Assembly (NCBI RefSeq): GCF_017873135.1 | Contig: NZ_JAGGJV010000010.1 | Coordinates: forward strand, 214,289 to 278,288 | DNA from: Rhizobium herbae | Lineage (GTDB): Bacteria; Pseudomonadota; Alphaproteobacteria; Rhizobiales; Rhizobiaceae | Length of the DNA: 64,000 nt | Direction of reading: 5' to 3' | Part shown: piece after piece, positions 52,468 through 60,605 of the stretch | Layout: each line of letters starts with the position of its first letter | Position numbering within the stretch: the first letter of the stretch is position 1 | The notes under the pieces: model-generated | Told to the model about the DNA's origin: nothing | Seen by the model: only the letters and a program-made list of their open reading frames with translations | Databases searched by the model: none | Program-made: the position numbers and the translations under genes

Positions 52468-52501
52468 CTGCATGAAGTTAGAAATGGGACTGATAAATGA
52501 G
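52468..52501 (-). promoter_or_regulatory. LysR-regulon box A (OYE/LysR intergenic)
   Basis: The + strand reads CTGCATGAAGTTAGAAATGG and then GACTGATAAATGAG. It shares the CTGCATGA-N2-TTAGAAATGGG core with boxes B-E, while its distal half is the most diverged. It lies 87 bases upstream of the OYE start and overlaps the LysR ATG (52497), so binding would affect both genes. Confidence 0.65.
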
Positions 52502-53390
52502 ACACGGTGATTTCAGCGAACTTGCGGCCTTCATCGCCGTCGCCGAGGCCGGAAGTTTTACGCGCGCAGCCGCCAAGCTGGGGCTTTCCCAGTCTGCTGT
52601 CAGTTACTCGGTCAGGACGCTGGAACAGAGGCTCGGGGTGCGGCTGATCTCACGCACCACACGAAGCCTGTCGCTGACCGATGCCGGGCAACGCATGCTG
52701 CGAAACCTTCGGCCCTCGTTTGAAAACATCGAAAGCGAAATCGCAGCCATCACCGCGCTGCGCGACAAGCCCGCAGGCACGATCCGCATCACGACGTTCC
52801 GATATGCCGCCACGAGCGTGCTCTGGCCTGTCGTCACCACGTTCCTGGCGGAATATCCGGACATCGAAATGGAGATCATCCTTGATGAGGGCCTTACCGA
52901 TATTGTGGCGGACCGGTTCGACGCAGGTATCCGCATTGGGGAACAGGTTCAGAAGGACATGGTGGCCGTCAGGATCGGCCCGGACCTGCGCATGGCAGTC
53001 GTCGGATCGCCGTCCTACTTCGAGAACCGCAAAATCCCGATAACGCCCCGCGATCTCGGGGAGCATCGGGGAGTAAACTACCGTCAGACCACAGGAGGTG
53101 GGTTGTATGCCTGGGAGTTCGGGCGTGATGGCGAGGAGCTTCAGGTCAGGATGAACGGGCCAATTATCATCAACGACGGTCAACTGCTCGAAGCCGCTGC
53201 CCTGGACGGATTGGCACTTGCCTACACATTCGAAAGCCAGGTCTCGCAATATATTGAAGACGGCCGACTGATCCGGGTCCTGGACGATTGGTGCCAGCCG
53301 TTCCCGGGCTATCACCTTTATTACCCGAGCAGGCGTCAGCATACGGCTGCGTTTGCTCTCCTCGTCGAGGCGCTCCGTTTCAAAGACTAG
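52497..53390 (+). CDS. LysR-family transcriptional regulator
   Basis: 297 residues. The N-terminal winged helix is typical (FSELAAFIAVAEAGSFTRAA, then KLGLSQSAVSYSVRTLEQRL and TTRSLSLTDAGQRML, residues 4-64). The effector domain follows (GTIRITTFRYAATSVLWPVV; DRFDAGIRIGEQVQKDMVAV). The branch resembles regulators divergent from SDR/OYE genes in proteobacteria. Its start codon lies inside box A, which suggests tight autoregulation, and no clear ribosome site is visible. Four further boxes of the same sequence occur within 6 kb, making it the likely regulator of the molybdoenzyme genes as well. Confidence 0.93.
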   Translation: MRHGDFSELAAFIAVAEAGSFTRAAAKLGLSQSAVSYSVRTLEQRLGVRLISRTTRSLSLTDAGQRMLRNLRPSFENIESEIAAITALRDKPAGTIRITTFRYAATSVLWPVVTTFLAEYPDIEMEIILDEGLTDIVADRFDAGIRIGEQVQKDMVAVRIGPDLRMAVVGSPSYFENRKIPITPRDLGEHRGVNYRQTTGGGLYAWEFGRDGEELQVRMNGPIIINDGQLLEAAALDGLALAYTFESQVSQYIEDGRLIRVLDDWCQPFPGYHLYYPSRRQHTAAFALLVEALRFKD

Positions 53391-53404
53391 CGAACCGTCT
53401 GGGG

Positions 53405-53438
53405 CCCATTCAGAAATCCCAATTCTAACGTCATGCAA
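53405..53438 (+). promoter_or_regulatory. LysR-regulon box E (inverted, orphan)
   Basis: The complement reads TTGCATGACGTTAGAATTGG and then GATTTCTGAATGGG, matching boxes B and C closely. It is the only copy in this orientation, begins 14 bases after the LysR stop, and has no rightward gene in front of it. It may be an auxiliary site or mark a deleted gene. Confidence 0.6.
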
Positions 53439-53522
53439 TGAATGTTGCCTCATGGTGATCCGGTTGCGACCTCAATCTGGGTTCATCGAGATGCGTTGCG
53501 CCACGCAATTGAAAAACACCTC

Positions 53523-53561
53523 GGTCCTGTGCGGCCGCTACATCCAGCGGCGCACAGGACC
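53523..53561. terminator. Bidirectional terminator between LysR and molybdenum-hydroxylase genes
   Basis: GGTCCTGTGC plus GCCGCT pairs with AGCGGC plus GCACAGGACC, a 16-pair stem with one bulged G and a 6-base loop. Leftward it is followed by GAGGTGTTTTTC (a T-run), rightward by GGATCAAGTTTTCG. It lies 28 bases past the molybdenum-hydroxylase stop and fits the end of that leftward operon. Confidence 0.7.
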
Positions 53562-53588
53562 GGATCAAGTTTTCGTCCCGATGTGGGT

Positions 53589-55841
53589 CTAAGCCAGGTT
53601 GAAAGGCATCTGCCGAACCGGCTTGCCTGTCAGACGCGAGATGGCATTGGCAAATGCAGGTGCCAATGGTGGCAGGCCGGGCTCGCCCATGCCTGTCGGT
53701 GCATCCGCGCTTGGTACGATGTTGACATCAAACTCCGGCACATCAGTGATCCTTGCCATCGTGTATTCGCTGAAGTTGCCTTGTTCCACGACACCGTCCT
53801 TGAGCGTAATTTCCGAGCCGGCAAGGCACGTCGACAAGCCCATGATCGCCGCGCCCTGTACCTGCGCTTCCACTGTCCTGGGGTTGACGGCCAGATTGCA
53901 GTGAACCCCGGCAGTGACCCGATGCAGCTTCGGCTGTCCATCGACAACGGAGGCTTCCACCACGTAGGCCACCACGGATGAAAAGGATTCATGTACGGCC
54001 ACACCCCAGCCCCTGCCTTCGGCCAGGGTCTTGCTGCCGTAACCGCTCTTGTCTACGGCGAGTTGCAGTGCATCGCGATGACGAGTGTGCTCCTCGCCAA
54101 ACATCTTCATACGGTAGGAAACCGGGTCCTGGTCGGTGGCTCGCGCTATATCGTCAAGCAACGTCTCCATCACGAAAGCCGTATGGGTGGAGCCAACGCT
54201 GCGCCACCAAAGAACCGGCACATTGACAACGGGATGATGCACTGTCAGGCGCATGGGAAGCGGATAGGGGTTCCGCATCCCTTCGGTCGTGGCGGCATCG
54301 ATGCCGTTCTTCACCTGGAACTTCTCGAACACGGTTCCCGTCAGTATGGACTGGCCGACGATGGTGTGGTCCCATGCCAGTACGTTGCCTTGCTTGTCAA
54401 ATCCGATGCGGGCGCGGTGAAGATGCGTTGGACGGTAGTAGCCGCCCCTCATATCGTCCTCGCGGCTCCAGAGCATGCGCACCGGAGCGTCCAGCCCTGC
54501 CGCCTTGGCGGCTTTGGCTATTTGACAGGCTTCCATCGCCGTGTCGCTGCTGCTGGAAAAGCGTCGGCCGAAACCGCCACCCGACGTCAGCACATTCACC
54601 ACGACCTGTTCCGGCTTGAGGCCAAGCACGGTTGCGGCAGCGCCGGCGTCGAGCCCGGCACTTTGGCTCCCCATCCAGATCTCGGCACGATCGTCGGAAA
54701 GCCGAACCGTGCAGTTCAGCGGTTCCATTGCCGCGTGGGCGAGATATGGGAACACGAACTCGGCTTCCAGACTGAGGGGCGCCGTTTCGAGTGGTGCCAT
54801 GTCGGCATCGAACTGGCGCGGACCGGGGCGAGTGGCAATCTCGCGAAACTGAGCGAGCTGCTTTTCACTATCGACCTTTTCCACAGCCGATGTGTCCCAT
54901 TCCACCTTGAGGGCATCACGACCCTGGCTGGCCTGCCAATATCCGTCGGCGATAACTGTCACGCCCTCGGCGCCGCGGTCCAAGGGAATCCGCAAAACGG
55001 CTTTTACGCCCTTTATCGCGCGTGCTGCACTGTCGTCCAGAGAGGCAATCCTGGCTCCGAACACCGGAGGACGGGCCACAACGGCCGTCAATTGTCCCGG
55101 CAGCTTGAAGTCGATGCCAAAACTTTGCTGGCCACTGCTCTTGGCCTGTGCGTCCAGGCGCTGGGTGGGCTTGCCGATAATGCGGAAATCCTTCGGGTCC
55201 TTCAGCGCAATCGTCTGAGGCACGGGCAAAGCCATCGCCGCCTCGGCAAGCTCTCCATAACCGAGCTTGCGGCCACCGGTAGCCAGAACCACACCAGCCT
55301 CGGTTCGCAGTGTGGAAACATCCACGTTCAAGCGCGCCGCCGCTGCGGAAAGCAGCATGGCGCGAACGCGGGCGCCGAGTTCGCGATATTGCGTAAAGCT
55401 GTTCTTGATGGTGTTCGAACCACCGGTGAGGTGGATGCCGAAGAGCGGATCGACGTAGGCCGCATCATTGGTGCCGAGCTGGCTGCGGACCAGGCTCCAG
55501 TCCGCATCGAGTTCTTCGGCAAGGATCATCGGCAATGCCGTCTGAACGCCCTGACCGAACTCCAGCCGGTTGATCGTGACCGTCACTTCGCCATTTGGCG
55601 CGATCTGAACGAATGCAGAGGGCTGCTCGGTCGGCTTCAGGCTGGCTGCTGCCGCATCGGTGTTTGTAGACTGCGCTGCGGCCATGTGGGGGAAAATGCC
55701 GACAGCGAGGCCGAGAGACCCCGTCAGCTTGAGAAAACTGCGGCGTGGCATCGCTTCGGCCACCTTTGAGCGGCTACGTTCCAGCATGTGCTGCAGTGCA
55801 CGCGGTAATTCGCTATAGTCGATGTTCGGGTTCGGCAACAT
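53589..55841 (-). CDS. Molybdenum hydroxylase large subunit (isoquinoline 1-oxidoreductase/aldehyde-oxidase-like)
   Basis: 750 residues of the xanthine-dehydrogenase superfamily. Near residue 33 PRRSFLKLTGSLGLAVG is a twin-arginine signal after a 30-residue extension, so the complex is probably exported folded to the periplasm. Molybdopterin-binding segments include QSAGLDAGAAATVLGL, LTSGGGFGRRFSSSSDTAME, VLWWRSVGSTHTAFVMETLL and, near the end, GMGEPGLPPLAPAFANAISR with the conserved catalytic Glu (GEPGLPP). It lacks the FAD domain of true xanthine dehydrogenases, so electrons should pass from the 2Fe-2S subunit to a cytochrome. It follows the small subunit by 12 bases with AAGGAGA. Substrate unknown; aldehydes or N-heterocycles are usual. 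Confidence 0.92.
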   Translation of the reverse strand: MLPNPNIDYSELPRALQHMLERSRSKVAEAMPRRSFLKLTGSLGLAVGIFPHMAAAQSTNTDAAAASLKPTEQPSAFVQIAPNGEVTVTINRLEFGQGVQTALPMILAEELDADWSLVRSQLGTNDAAYVDPLFGIHLTGGSNTIKNSFTQYRELGARVRAMLLSAAAARLNVDVSTLRTEAGVVLATGGRKLGYGELAEAAMALPVPQTIALKDPKDFRIIGKPTQRLDAQAKSSGQQSFGIDFKLPGQLTAVVARPPVFGARIASLDDSAARAIKGVKAVLRIPLDRGAEGVTVIADGYWQASQGRDALKVEWDTSAVEKVDSEKQLAQFREIATRPGPRQFDADMAPLETAPLSLEAEFVFPYLAHAAMEPLNCTVRLSDDRAEIWMGSQSAGLDAGAAATVLGLKPEQVVVNVLTSGGGFGRRFSSSSDTAMEACQIAKAAKAAGLDAPVRMLWSREDDMRGGYYRPTHLHRARIGFDKQGNVLAWDHTIVGQSILTGTVFEKFQVKNGIDAATTEGMRNPYPLPMRLTVHHPVVNVPVLWWRSVGSTHTAFVMETLLDDIARATDQDPVSYRMKMFGEEHTRHRDALQLAVDKSGYGSKTLAEGRGWGVAVHESFSSVVAYVVEASVVDGQPKLHRVTAGVHCNLAVNPRTVEAQVQGAAIMGLSTCLAGSEITLKDGVVEQGNFSEYTMARITDVPEFDVNIVPSADAPTGMGEPGLPPLAPAFANAISRLTGKPVRQMPFNLA

Positions 55842-55853
55842 ACGGCGTCTCCT

Positions 55854-56327
55854 TTAGACGAGAGTGCTGGCAGCGTCGGCTATGGCGGCGCGGATACGGA
55901 CATAAGTTCCGCAGCGACAGATATTGCCTTCCATTGCGGCATCGATCTCCTCGGCCGTCGGCTGCGAACCGGAGGGCAGGGATGCAAGGAAAGCCGTGGC
56001 GCTCATGATCTGACCGCTCTGACAATAACCGCACTGCGCCACGTCGTGCTTGACCCAGGCCGCATGCACGGCGGCGCCAACGCGGTCGCTGCCGTCGGTG
56101 GTTTTTTCGATGGTGGTGATTTTCAGACCCTCGGCAGCGGAAACAGGCGTGCTGCAGGAGCGGACGGCCTCGCCATCCAGATGCACGGTGCACGCGCCGC
56201 AAAGCGCTGCGCCGCAACCGAACTTGGTACCGGTCATTCCGAGCGTGTCGCGCAGAACCCAAAGGATGGGCATGTCCGGGTCGGCATCGACCTCGTGCTG
56301 ACTGCCGTTGATATTCAGTGTGATCAT
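55854..56327 (-). CDS. 2Fe-2S small subunit of the molybdenum hydroxylase
   Basis: 157 residues with two iron-sulfur sites. The N-terminal plant-ferredoxin-type cluster has Cys in [17 protein letters not shown] plus a later Cys (VRSCSTPV). The C-terminal cluster has [16 protein letters not shown] and [13 protein letters not shown]. It passes electrons from the molybdenum centre outward and would ride through the Tat pathway with the large subunit. First gene of the two-gene operon. Box B of the LysR regulon lies 208 bases upstream. Confidence 0.95.
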   Translation of the reverse strand: MITLNINGSQHEVDADPDMPILWVLRDTLGMTGTKFGCGAALCGACTVHLDGEAVRSCSTPVSAAEGLKITTIEKTTDGSDRVGAAVHAAWVKHDVAQCGYCQSGQIMSATAFLASLPSGSQPTAEEIDAAMEGNICRCGTYVRIRAAIADAASTLV

Positions 56328-56655
56328 GGCTGGTCGGTTCTCCTATATTTCATATCGATAGTCTCGGTGCCTGCGGTTTTGCAGCCGGCCGTTGGAACCG
56401 ACCGCCTCAAAGGAAACCGGCGGCGACGGCGGTGCCGGCGCCAATCTCCAGGATGAACAAGACGCAGTTGACCAGGGGCCTGCTCTCCGCGGCGACGATA
56501 GCGCGTCCGGCAATACCGGATTAGTTCGGGCAAACTGCATGAGGTTAGAAATGCGGTTTCTGAATGCGATGCGACAACACGAGGAACCACCTCAACTGGG
56601 GACCAGGTCCCAGCGGCATCGCCAAACGGGTTCCATGCTCGGCAGCCGGTCGCCC
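56328..56655. other. Intergenic region with LysR-type box B
   Basis: About 330 bases between the 2Fe-2S gene and the cytochrome c stop. It contains box B at 56535-56568. Leftward, the stretch about 56420-56500 can be read as a short hydrophobic peptide (NCVLFILEIGAGTAVAAGFL), but it has no start with a ribosome site and may be the remains of a small membrane protein. Confidence 0.45.
56535..56568 (-). promoter_or_regulatory. LysR-regulon box B (molybdenum-hydroxylase operon)
   Basis: The + strand reads CTGCATGAGGTTAGAAATGC and then GGTTTCTGAATGCG. AGAAA-N5-TTTCT inside it is a perfect dyad. It lies 208 bases upstream of the 2Fe-2S start, in the same orientation as boxes A, C and D. Confidence 0.7.
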
Positions 56656-57030
56656 CTATTGAGGCAGGGACTTCAGGTAGGCGATGATATTCTGCCGATC
56701 CTCAGGCTTGGGCACGCTCACGGACATCGTGGTTTTCGGCACAACATCACGAGGCGCTGCCAGAAACCGATCCAACGTCGCCTCGTCCCATACCAATCCC
56801 GACGCCTTCATGGCCGCCGAATAGCGGACACCCTCCACAGAGCCGGCTGCGCGTCCAACAACGCCGCCAAGACCTGGCCCTGCCTTTTTCTGGTCCGTGG
56901 TCGAATGGCAGGCGGAACAGCGCTGAAACGCTTTTTGCCCCAAGGCTGCATCTCCCTCCGCAACGGCGGGGGCTATGGTTGACAGAAGAACCAGAGCAGT
57001 GGACGAAACGGAAGCCAGAATTTTTATCAT
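56656..57030 (-). CDS. Periplasmic cytochrome c (class I)
   Basis: 124 residues with a signal peptide cleaved near residue 25 (IAPAVAEGD). The heme motif is CSACH (residues 38-42). KKAGPGLGGVVGR is the loop of mitochondrial-type cytochromes c, and the distal Met ligand is in PKTTMSVSVPKPEDRQ. It probably accepts electrons from the molybdenum hydroxylase and passes them to a terminal oxidase. It is transcribed leftward like its neighbours and has its own LysR-type box (C) 198 bases upstream. Confidence 0.94.
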   Translation of the reverse strand: MIKILASVSSTALVLLSTIAPAVAEGDAALGQKAFQRCSACHSTTDQKKAGPGLGGVVGRAAGSVEGVRYSAAMKASGLVWDEATLDRFLAAPRDVVPKTTMSVSVPKPEDRQNIIAYLKSLPQ

Positions 57031-57335
57031 GCGTGTTCTTCCCGAATAAGCAGGCTGTGAAATCCATGAAAGGACGATGGAGTTGCGCGCGTCAGTATCG
57101 TTGCTACCAGCGGTGGTTCGCGGAGAATCCCCGCGGCCCAGCCATGAGCCAAAGACTGCCGATCTTCACCGTCAACCTTCATGCAGCACGATACCTCGCT
57201 GACTGACTCCGGATTAGGCGGCATTAACTGCATGAGCCTAGAAACGGGATTTCTGAATGCGCCGATTCAAACGGCATTCGGGTGAGAGGCAACTGGAATG
57301 AGCGGATTGGGCTAGAGCCTCGTCCCAAGGACCAG
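57031..57335. other. Intergenic region with LysR-type box C
   Basis: About 300 bases between the cytochrome c and XdhC genes. It holds box C (57228-57261) and, near the cytochrome start, a GGGAAGAA ribosome site. No gene-like frame is seen. Confidence 0.5.
57228..57261 (-). promoter_or_regulatory. LysR-regulon box C (cytochrome c gene)
   Basis: The + strand reads CTGCATGAGCCTAGAAACGG and then GATTTCTGAATGCG. It differs from box B at six of 34 positions. It lies 198 bases upstream of the cytochrome c start, almost the same distance as box B from its gene. Confidence 0.7.
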
Positions 57336-58271
57336 TCAACTCGATCTATTCGAATATGCGCCCCCCACATCCGCCAGCACGGATAGTGCAAGGGCACCGG
57401 CATCGCGTACGGGACCGAACATCCCAATCGGCGCCTTGATGCGCTCGATCTGAGTTTCGCTGTACCCAAGCGCGAGCAGAGCCTGACAGCGCTTTTCGTG
57501 GGTTCGCCGGCTGCCCAGGGCACCGAGATAGAAAGGTTCTTGTGCGAGTGCCGCTTTAAGGAACGGGATTTCCTGATCGATATCATGAAACAACAGGGCA
57601 ACGGCTGTGTCCTGATCGACATCGTCGTCAATTTTCGCAGGTGATCGGCCATCGAATGACAAGGTCTCGAACGCCGAAGCGGTTGCGAGCCGCGTTGTCG
57701 TATCCAGTTCGATGCCGCGTCCGCACAAAATCAGGCGCGCCTTGGGTCGATAGCGACGAACGAACAAACCATCGCCCCAGCCTGCATTAATGGACGGGCC
57801 GATAACCCTGACGGACTGGCGATGCGGATCGTAGCCAAGAGCAACGCGCCTGCGTGATCGAAGCAGGGCCAGAACCTCCCGCACAGGATTGGCGTCTTTC
57901 AACACGTGGATTGCCAGAGTAATGCCGCCGCCGCAAGGAAGGACAATGTCGAAAAACCGCGATCCTTCTCCAAGAAGCAAATACCTGTCGACTCCTTTGC
58001 CAATGGCTTCGATCGCTTCGGCCGCAACCGCCGCCTCGGTGCAGCCTCCCGAGACATAGCCGCAGTAACCACCGTCACCCCGCACAGCCATCTGAGCGCC
58101 AAGCGCACGGGAAGCTCCCCCACGAATGTCCACCAAGGTGACGAGCGCGCTGCCAAACTGACTTTCTGCGCCTTCGCCGGCATAATTCAGGATCGTTTCG
58201 GCATCGTCCGTCATGATCGCGCAGTACGGAGTAGCTGGAGTGGTGTTTAGAAGGGGGGACGACTTCTGCAT
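57336..58271 (-). CDS. XdhC-family molybdenum-cofactor maturation factor
   Basis: 311 residues from the ATG at 58271 (AAGGAG six bases upstream). The N-terminal XdhC/CoxI domain has VTLVDIRGGASRALGAQMAV and the Cys-containing YCGYVSGGCTEAAVAAEA. The C-terminal Rossmann domain has ARLILCGRGIELDTTTRLA, LFHDIDQEIPFLKAALAQ and the conserved LGALGSRRTHEKR. XdhC binds and sulfurates or inserts the molybdenum cofactor for xanthine-dehydrogenase-type enzymes, so its partner is the molybdenum hydroxylase at 53.6-56.3 kb. Box D lies 84 bases upstream. Confidence 0.93.
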   Translation of the reverse strand: MQKSSPLLNTTPATPYCAIMTDDAETILNYAGEGAESQFGSALVTLVDIRGGASRALGAQMAVRGDGGYCGYVSGGCTEAAVAAEAIEAIGKGVDRYLLLGEGSRFFDIVLPCGGGITLAIHVLKDANPVREVLALLRSRRRVALGYDPHRQSVRVIGPSINAGWGDGLFVRRYRPKARLILCGRGIELDTTTRLATASAFETLSFDGRSPAKIDDDVDQDTAVALLFHDIDQEIPFLKAALAQEPFYLGALGSRRTHEKRCQALLALGYSETQIERIKAPIGMFGPVRDAGALALSVLADVGGAYSNRSS

Positions 58272-58679
58272 AAAGGCTCCTTGCTCAACCCAAACTCCTG
58301 TGTCCGATTGGCAATCGATACCGCGCCTCATGACAGAGTATTAGACGGTGCAATCCGCATGATGTTAGAAATGGGGTTCATGAATACGCGGCAGCCATCG
58401 ATCGTCGACTGACGTTGCACCTCGCTTTGCACCCGTAGTCCTTGACCCTTCAGATGTCCGTCACGGCATAGAGGTCAGTAGAGTTATTGTTCGCTCGGAG
58501 AGGCTCGCGAGACAGTGTGTGCATCGCTGAAATTCGCCTATTCAGAAGCTGCACTCATAACCTCATGCGAGCAATGACGGGTAATCGGATGGCTTGATGT
58601 CTGGTATCTCTGCTCCTCTACGCTGCCCATGCCGGGATCTCCCACCCAGAAGGGCATTCGTCAGTAGAGCGAGATAGAA
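58272..58679. other. Divergent intergenic region between XdhC and cyclase genes
   Basis: About 400 bases holding box D near the XdhC side. The rest probably contains the cyclase promoter. I see no gene-like frame and no strong hairpin. Confidence 0.5.
58355..58388 (-). promoter_or_regulatory. LysR-regulon box D (xdhC gene)
   Basis: The + strand reads CCGCATGATGTTAGAAATGG and then GGTTCATGAATACG. It has the same orientation as boxes A-C and lies 84 bases upstream of the XdhC start, close to the 87-base spacing of box A to the OYE gene. Confidence 0.68.
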
Positions 58680-60605
58680 ATGCACACGGATAGTTCGGCC
58701 ATGCAACGTAAGCTCGCAGCGATTATGGCCGGGGACATTGTCGGCTACAGTCGGCTCATGGCTGAAAACGAAGCAACGACGTATGCGGAGTTGCGTTCCG
58801 TTTTCGACGACGTGATCGAGCCAGCGGTCCAGCACCACGGCGGCCGAACATTCAAAAACAGTGGGGATGGCTTCCTTGCCACATTCCCGAGTGTCAACGA
58901 AGCGTTGAATGCGGCGATAGAGATTCAGAACGGCTTTGAAGCGCGGCCCTTCGAGTTTCGGATCGGCATCAATCTGGGCGATGTCATCGAGGATAATGGT
59001 GACATGTATGGCGATGGTGTGAATGTCGCTTCGCGCCTTGAGGCGATGGCAGATCCGGGCAGTATCTTCGTGAGTGGTGCGGTGGTGCTGAGCGCTGACC
59101 GGAGCCGAGGAGACGAGTTTTTCCGCATTGGACGTCGCTATGCCAAAAACATTCCTGAACCACTCGATGTCTATAGGGTCAGGGGTAAAGGACAGCCGAG
59201 AACCAAATGGGGTGGGTTCACGTCTTTTGCCCCGCACGTAAGCGCTCGTCTTGCTTATTGTCTTGGGGCTGCCTCGCTCGTGCTCATTGGAATTTCAATT
59301 CAGCCGCTTCCTCTTGCGGCCATGATCGGCCGGATACCGGCTGAGTTATCGGCGCTTGCCGGCGGCCAACGCACCGATCCTCGGCCGTCTGTGGCTGTTA
59401 TGCCTTTCAATAATATGAGCGGCGAGCCAACACAGGCCTACTTTGCCGACGGCCTGACGGAAGACATCACCACGGAGCTTGCCCGTAACTCTGAACTCCA
59501 GGTGATTGCCCGCAACTCCACCTATGCAATGCGAGGCCAGGAAGCCGATGTTCGCAAGGTCGGCGAGAAATTGGGTGTGGCATACGTGGTCGAAGGCAGC
59601 GCGCGACGGGTGGGTGATAAACTCCGCGTTGCGGCCCAACTTATCGACGTTAACAGTGGAGCCCACCTCTGGTCGCGCAGCTACGACCGCCATATCGATG
59701 ATATATTCACGGTCGAAAGCGAATTGACGTCCGAGATCGTTGCCAATCTTGTCTCCTTTGTACGCAAGTCAGAAGTTGCAGAGGCGATAAAACGCCCAAC
59801 CAAGAATCTGCAGGCCTACGACCTCGTTCTGCAGGCACGGGCTCGCTTCACGCACGATTCAAAAGATGCCGAGGCGCTTCTTTCCGCCCGAGGCCTTTTC
59901 CAACGGGCGTTGGAACTGGACCCTGCCTATGCCGTGGCGCGTGCCAATCTCGGCATGACCTATATCTTGGATGTCGCGCAGAGCGTCAGCGGTCGCGCCA
60001 CAGACCGAGACCTCGAGATTGGTTTGAGCGAGGCGCGTCAATCTATCCGGCTCGATCCAAATTTGGCGATGGGATATCAGGTGTTAAGCTTCGGCTTGGC
60101 AGCAAGCGGCGACTATGCCGGTGCTTTGCAAGCTGGACAGCGGTCAGTGGAACTCAATCCGAACGATCCTGACAGCATGATGGCGCTCGCAAAGGCCCAA
60201 GTTCGTTTTGGTGACTACGATGGGGCGTTACGCAATGCCGAGCGTGCCCGCCGTCTTCATCCCATGGCTCCGGAATACTATGCTTATGTCCATGGTCAGG
60301 CGCTTTATGCGGCTGGTCGCAGCGATGAGGCTGCGAACGTTATACAAGAGTGCCTGATCCGTGCGCCGCAGGATTCAAACTGCCTGCTCATTCAGACCGC
60401 ATTGCAGGCGGGTCGCTCGGAGCTGGACAAGGCCAGGGAGACCATGGCCAGTTTGGTCAAGGCCAAGCCCGACTTCTCGCTCCAATCAGAGCGCGACTAT
60501 CGTCGGTTTGGTGATTCCACGCTGATGGAACGATTTCTCGCGGATCTGGCCCGCGCCAAGGCTCCCGAAACGGTCTCGCTTCAACGGCGTGCATTGTCAT
60601 CTTAG
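58680..60605 (+). CDS. Class III adenylate cyclase with TolB-like and TPR domains
   Basis: 641 residues. The cyclase domain (about 8-175) carries the two metal-binding Asp (AGDIVGYSRLM, Asp 19; NSGDGFLATF, Asp 63), the Lys before the second (FKNSGDG) that suits ATP, and the VNVASRLEAMADPGSIFVS helix with Asn and Arg of the transition-state site. A membrane helix lies near residues 190-210, then a TolB-like segment (PSVAVMPFNNMSGEPTQAYF) about 238-345, and TPR repeats to the end (ALELDPAYAVARANLGMTYI and others). Rhizobial genomes hold many such cyclases. An internal Met at 58701 may be the true start. The signal sensed is unknown. Confidence 0.93.
   Translation: MHTDSSAMQRKLAAIMAGDIVGYSRLMAENEATTYAELRSVFDDVIEPAVQHHGGRTFKNSGDGFLATFPSVNEALNAAIEIQNGFEARPFEFRIGINLGDVIEDNGDMYGDGVNVASRLEAMADPGSIFVSGAVVLSADRSRGDEFFRIGRRYAKNIPEPLDVYRVRGKGQPRTKWGGFTSFAPHVSARLAYCLGAASLVLIGISIQPLPLAAMIGRIPAELSALAGGQRTDPRPSVAVMPFNNMSGEPTQAYFADGLTEDITTELARNSELQVIARNSTYAMRGQEADVRKVGEKLGVAYVVEGSARRVGDKLRVAAQLIDVNSGAHLWSRSYDRHIDDIFTVESELTSEIVANLVSFVRKSEVAEAIKRPTKNLQAYDLVLQARARFTHDSKDAEALLSARGLFQRALELDPAYAVARANLGMTYILDVAQSVSGRATDRDLEIGLSEARQSIRLDPNLAMGYQVLSFGLAASGDYAGALQAGQRSVELNPNDPDSMMALAKAQVRFGDYDGALRNAERARRLHPMAPEYYAYVHGQALYAAGRSDEAANVIQECLIRAPQDSNCLLIQTALQAGRSELDKARETMASLVKAKPDFSLQSERDYRRFGDSTLMERFLADLARAKAPETVSLQRRALSS

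Noticed and set aside
53991..55769. Rightward open frame of 592 codons inside the molybdenum-hydroxylase gene
   Set aside because: Antisense of a gene with clear cofactor motifs; no start signal; composition typical of shadows.
52468..58388. Reading the five 34-bp copies as a dispersed selfish repeat
   Set aside because: Four share orientation and sit at two regular distances from gene starts of one functional set; a regulator site is simpler. Still testable by a genome count.
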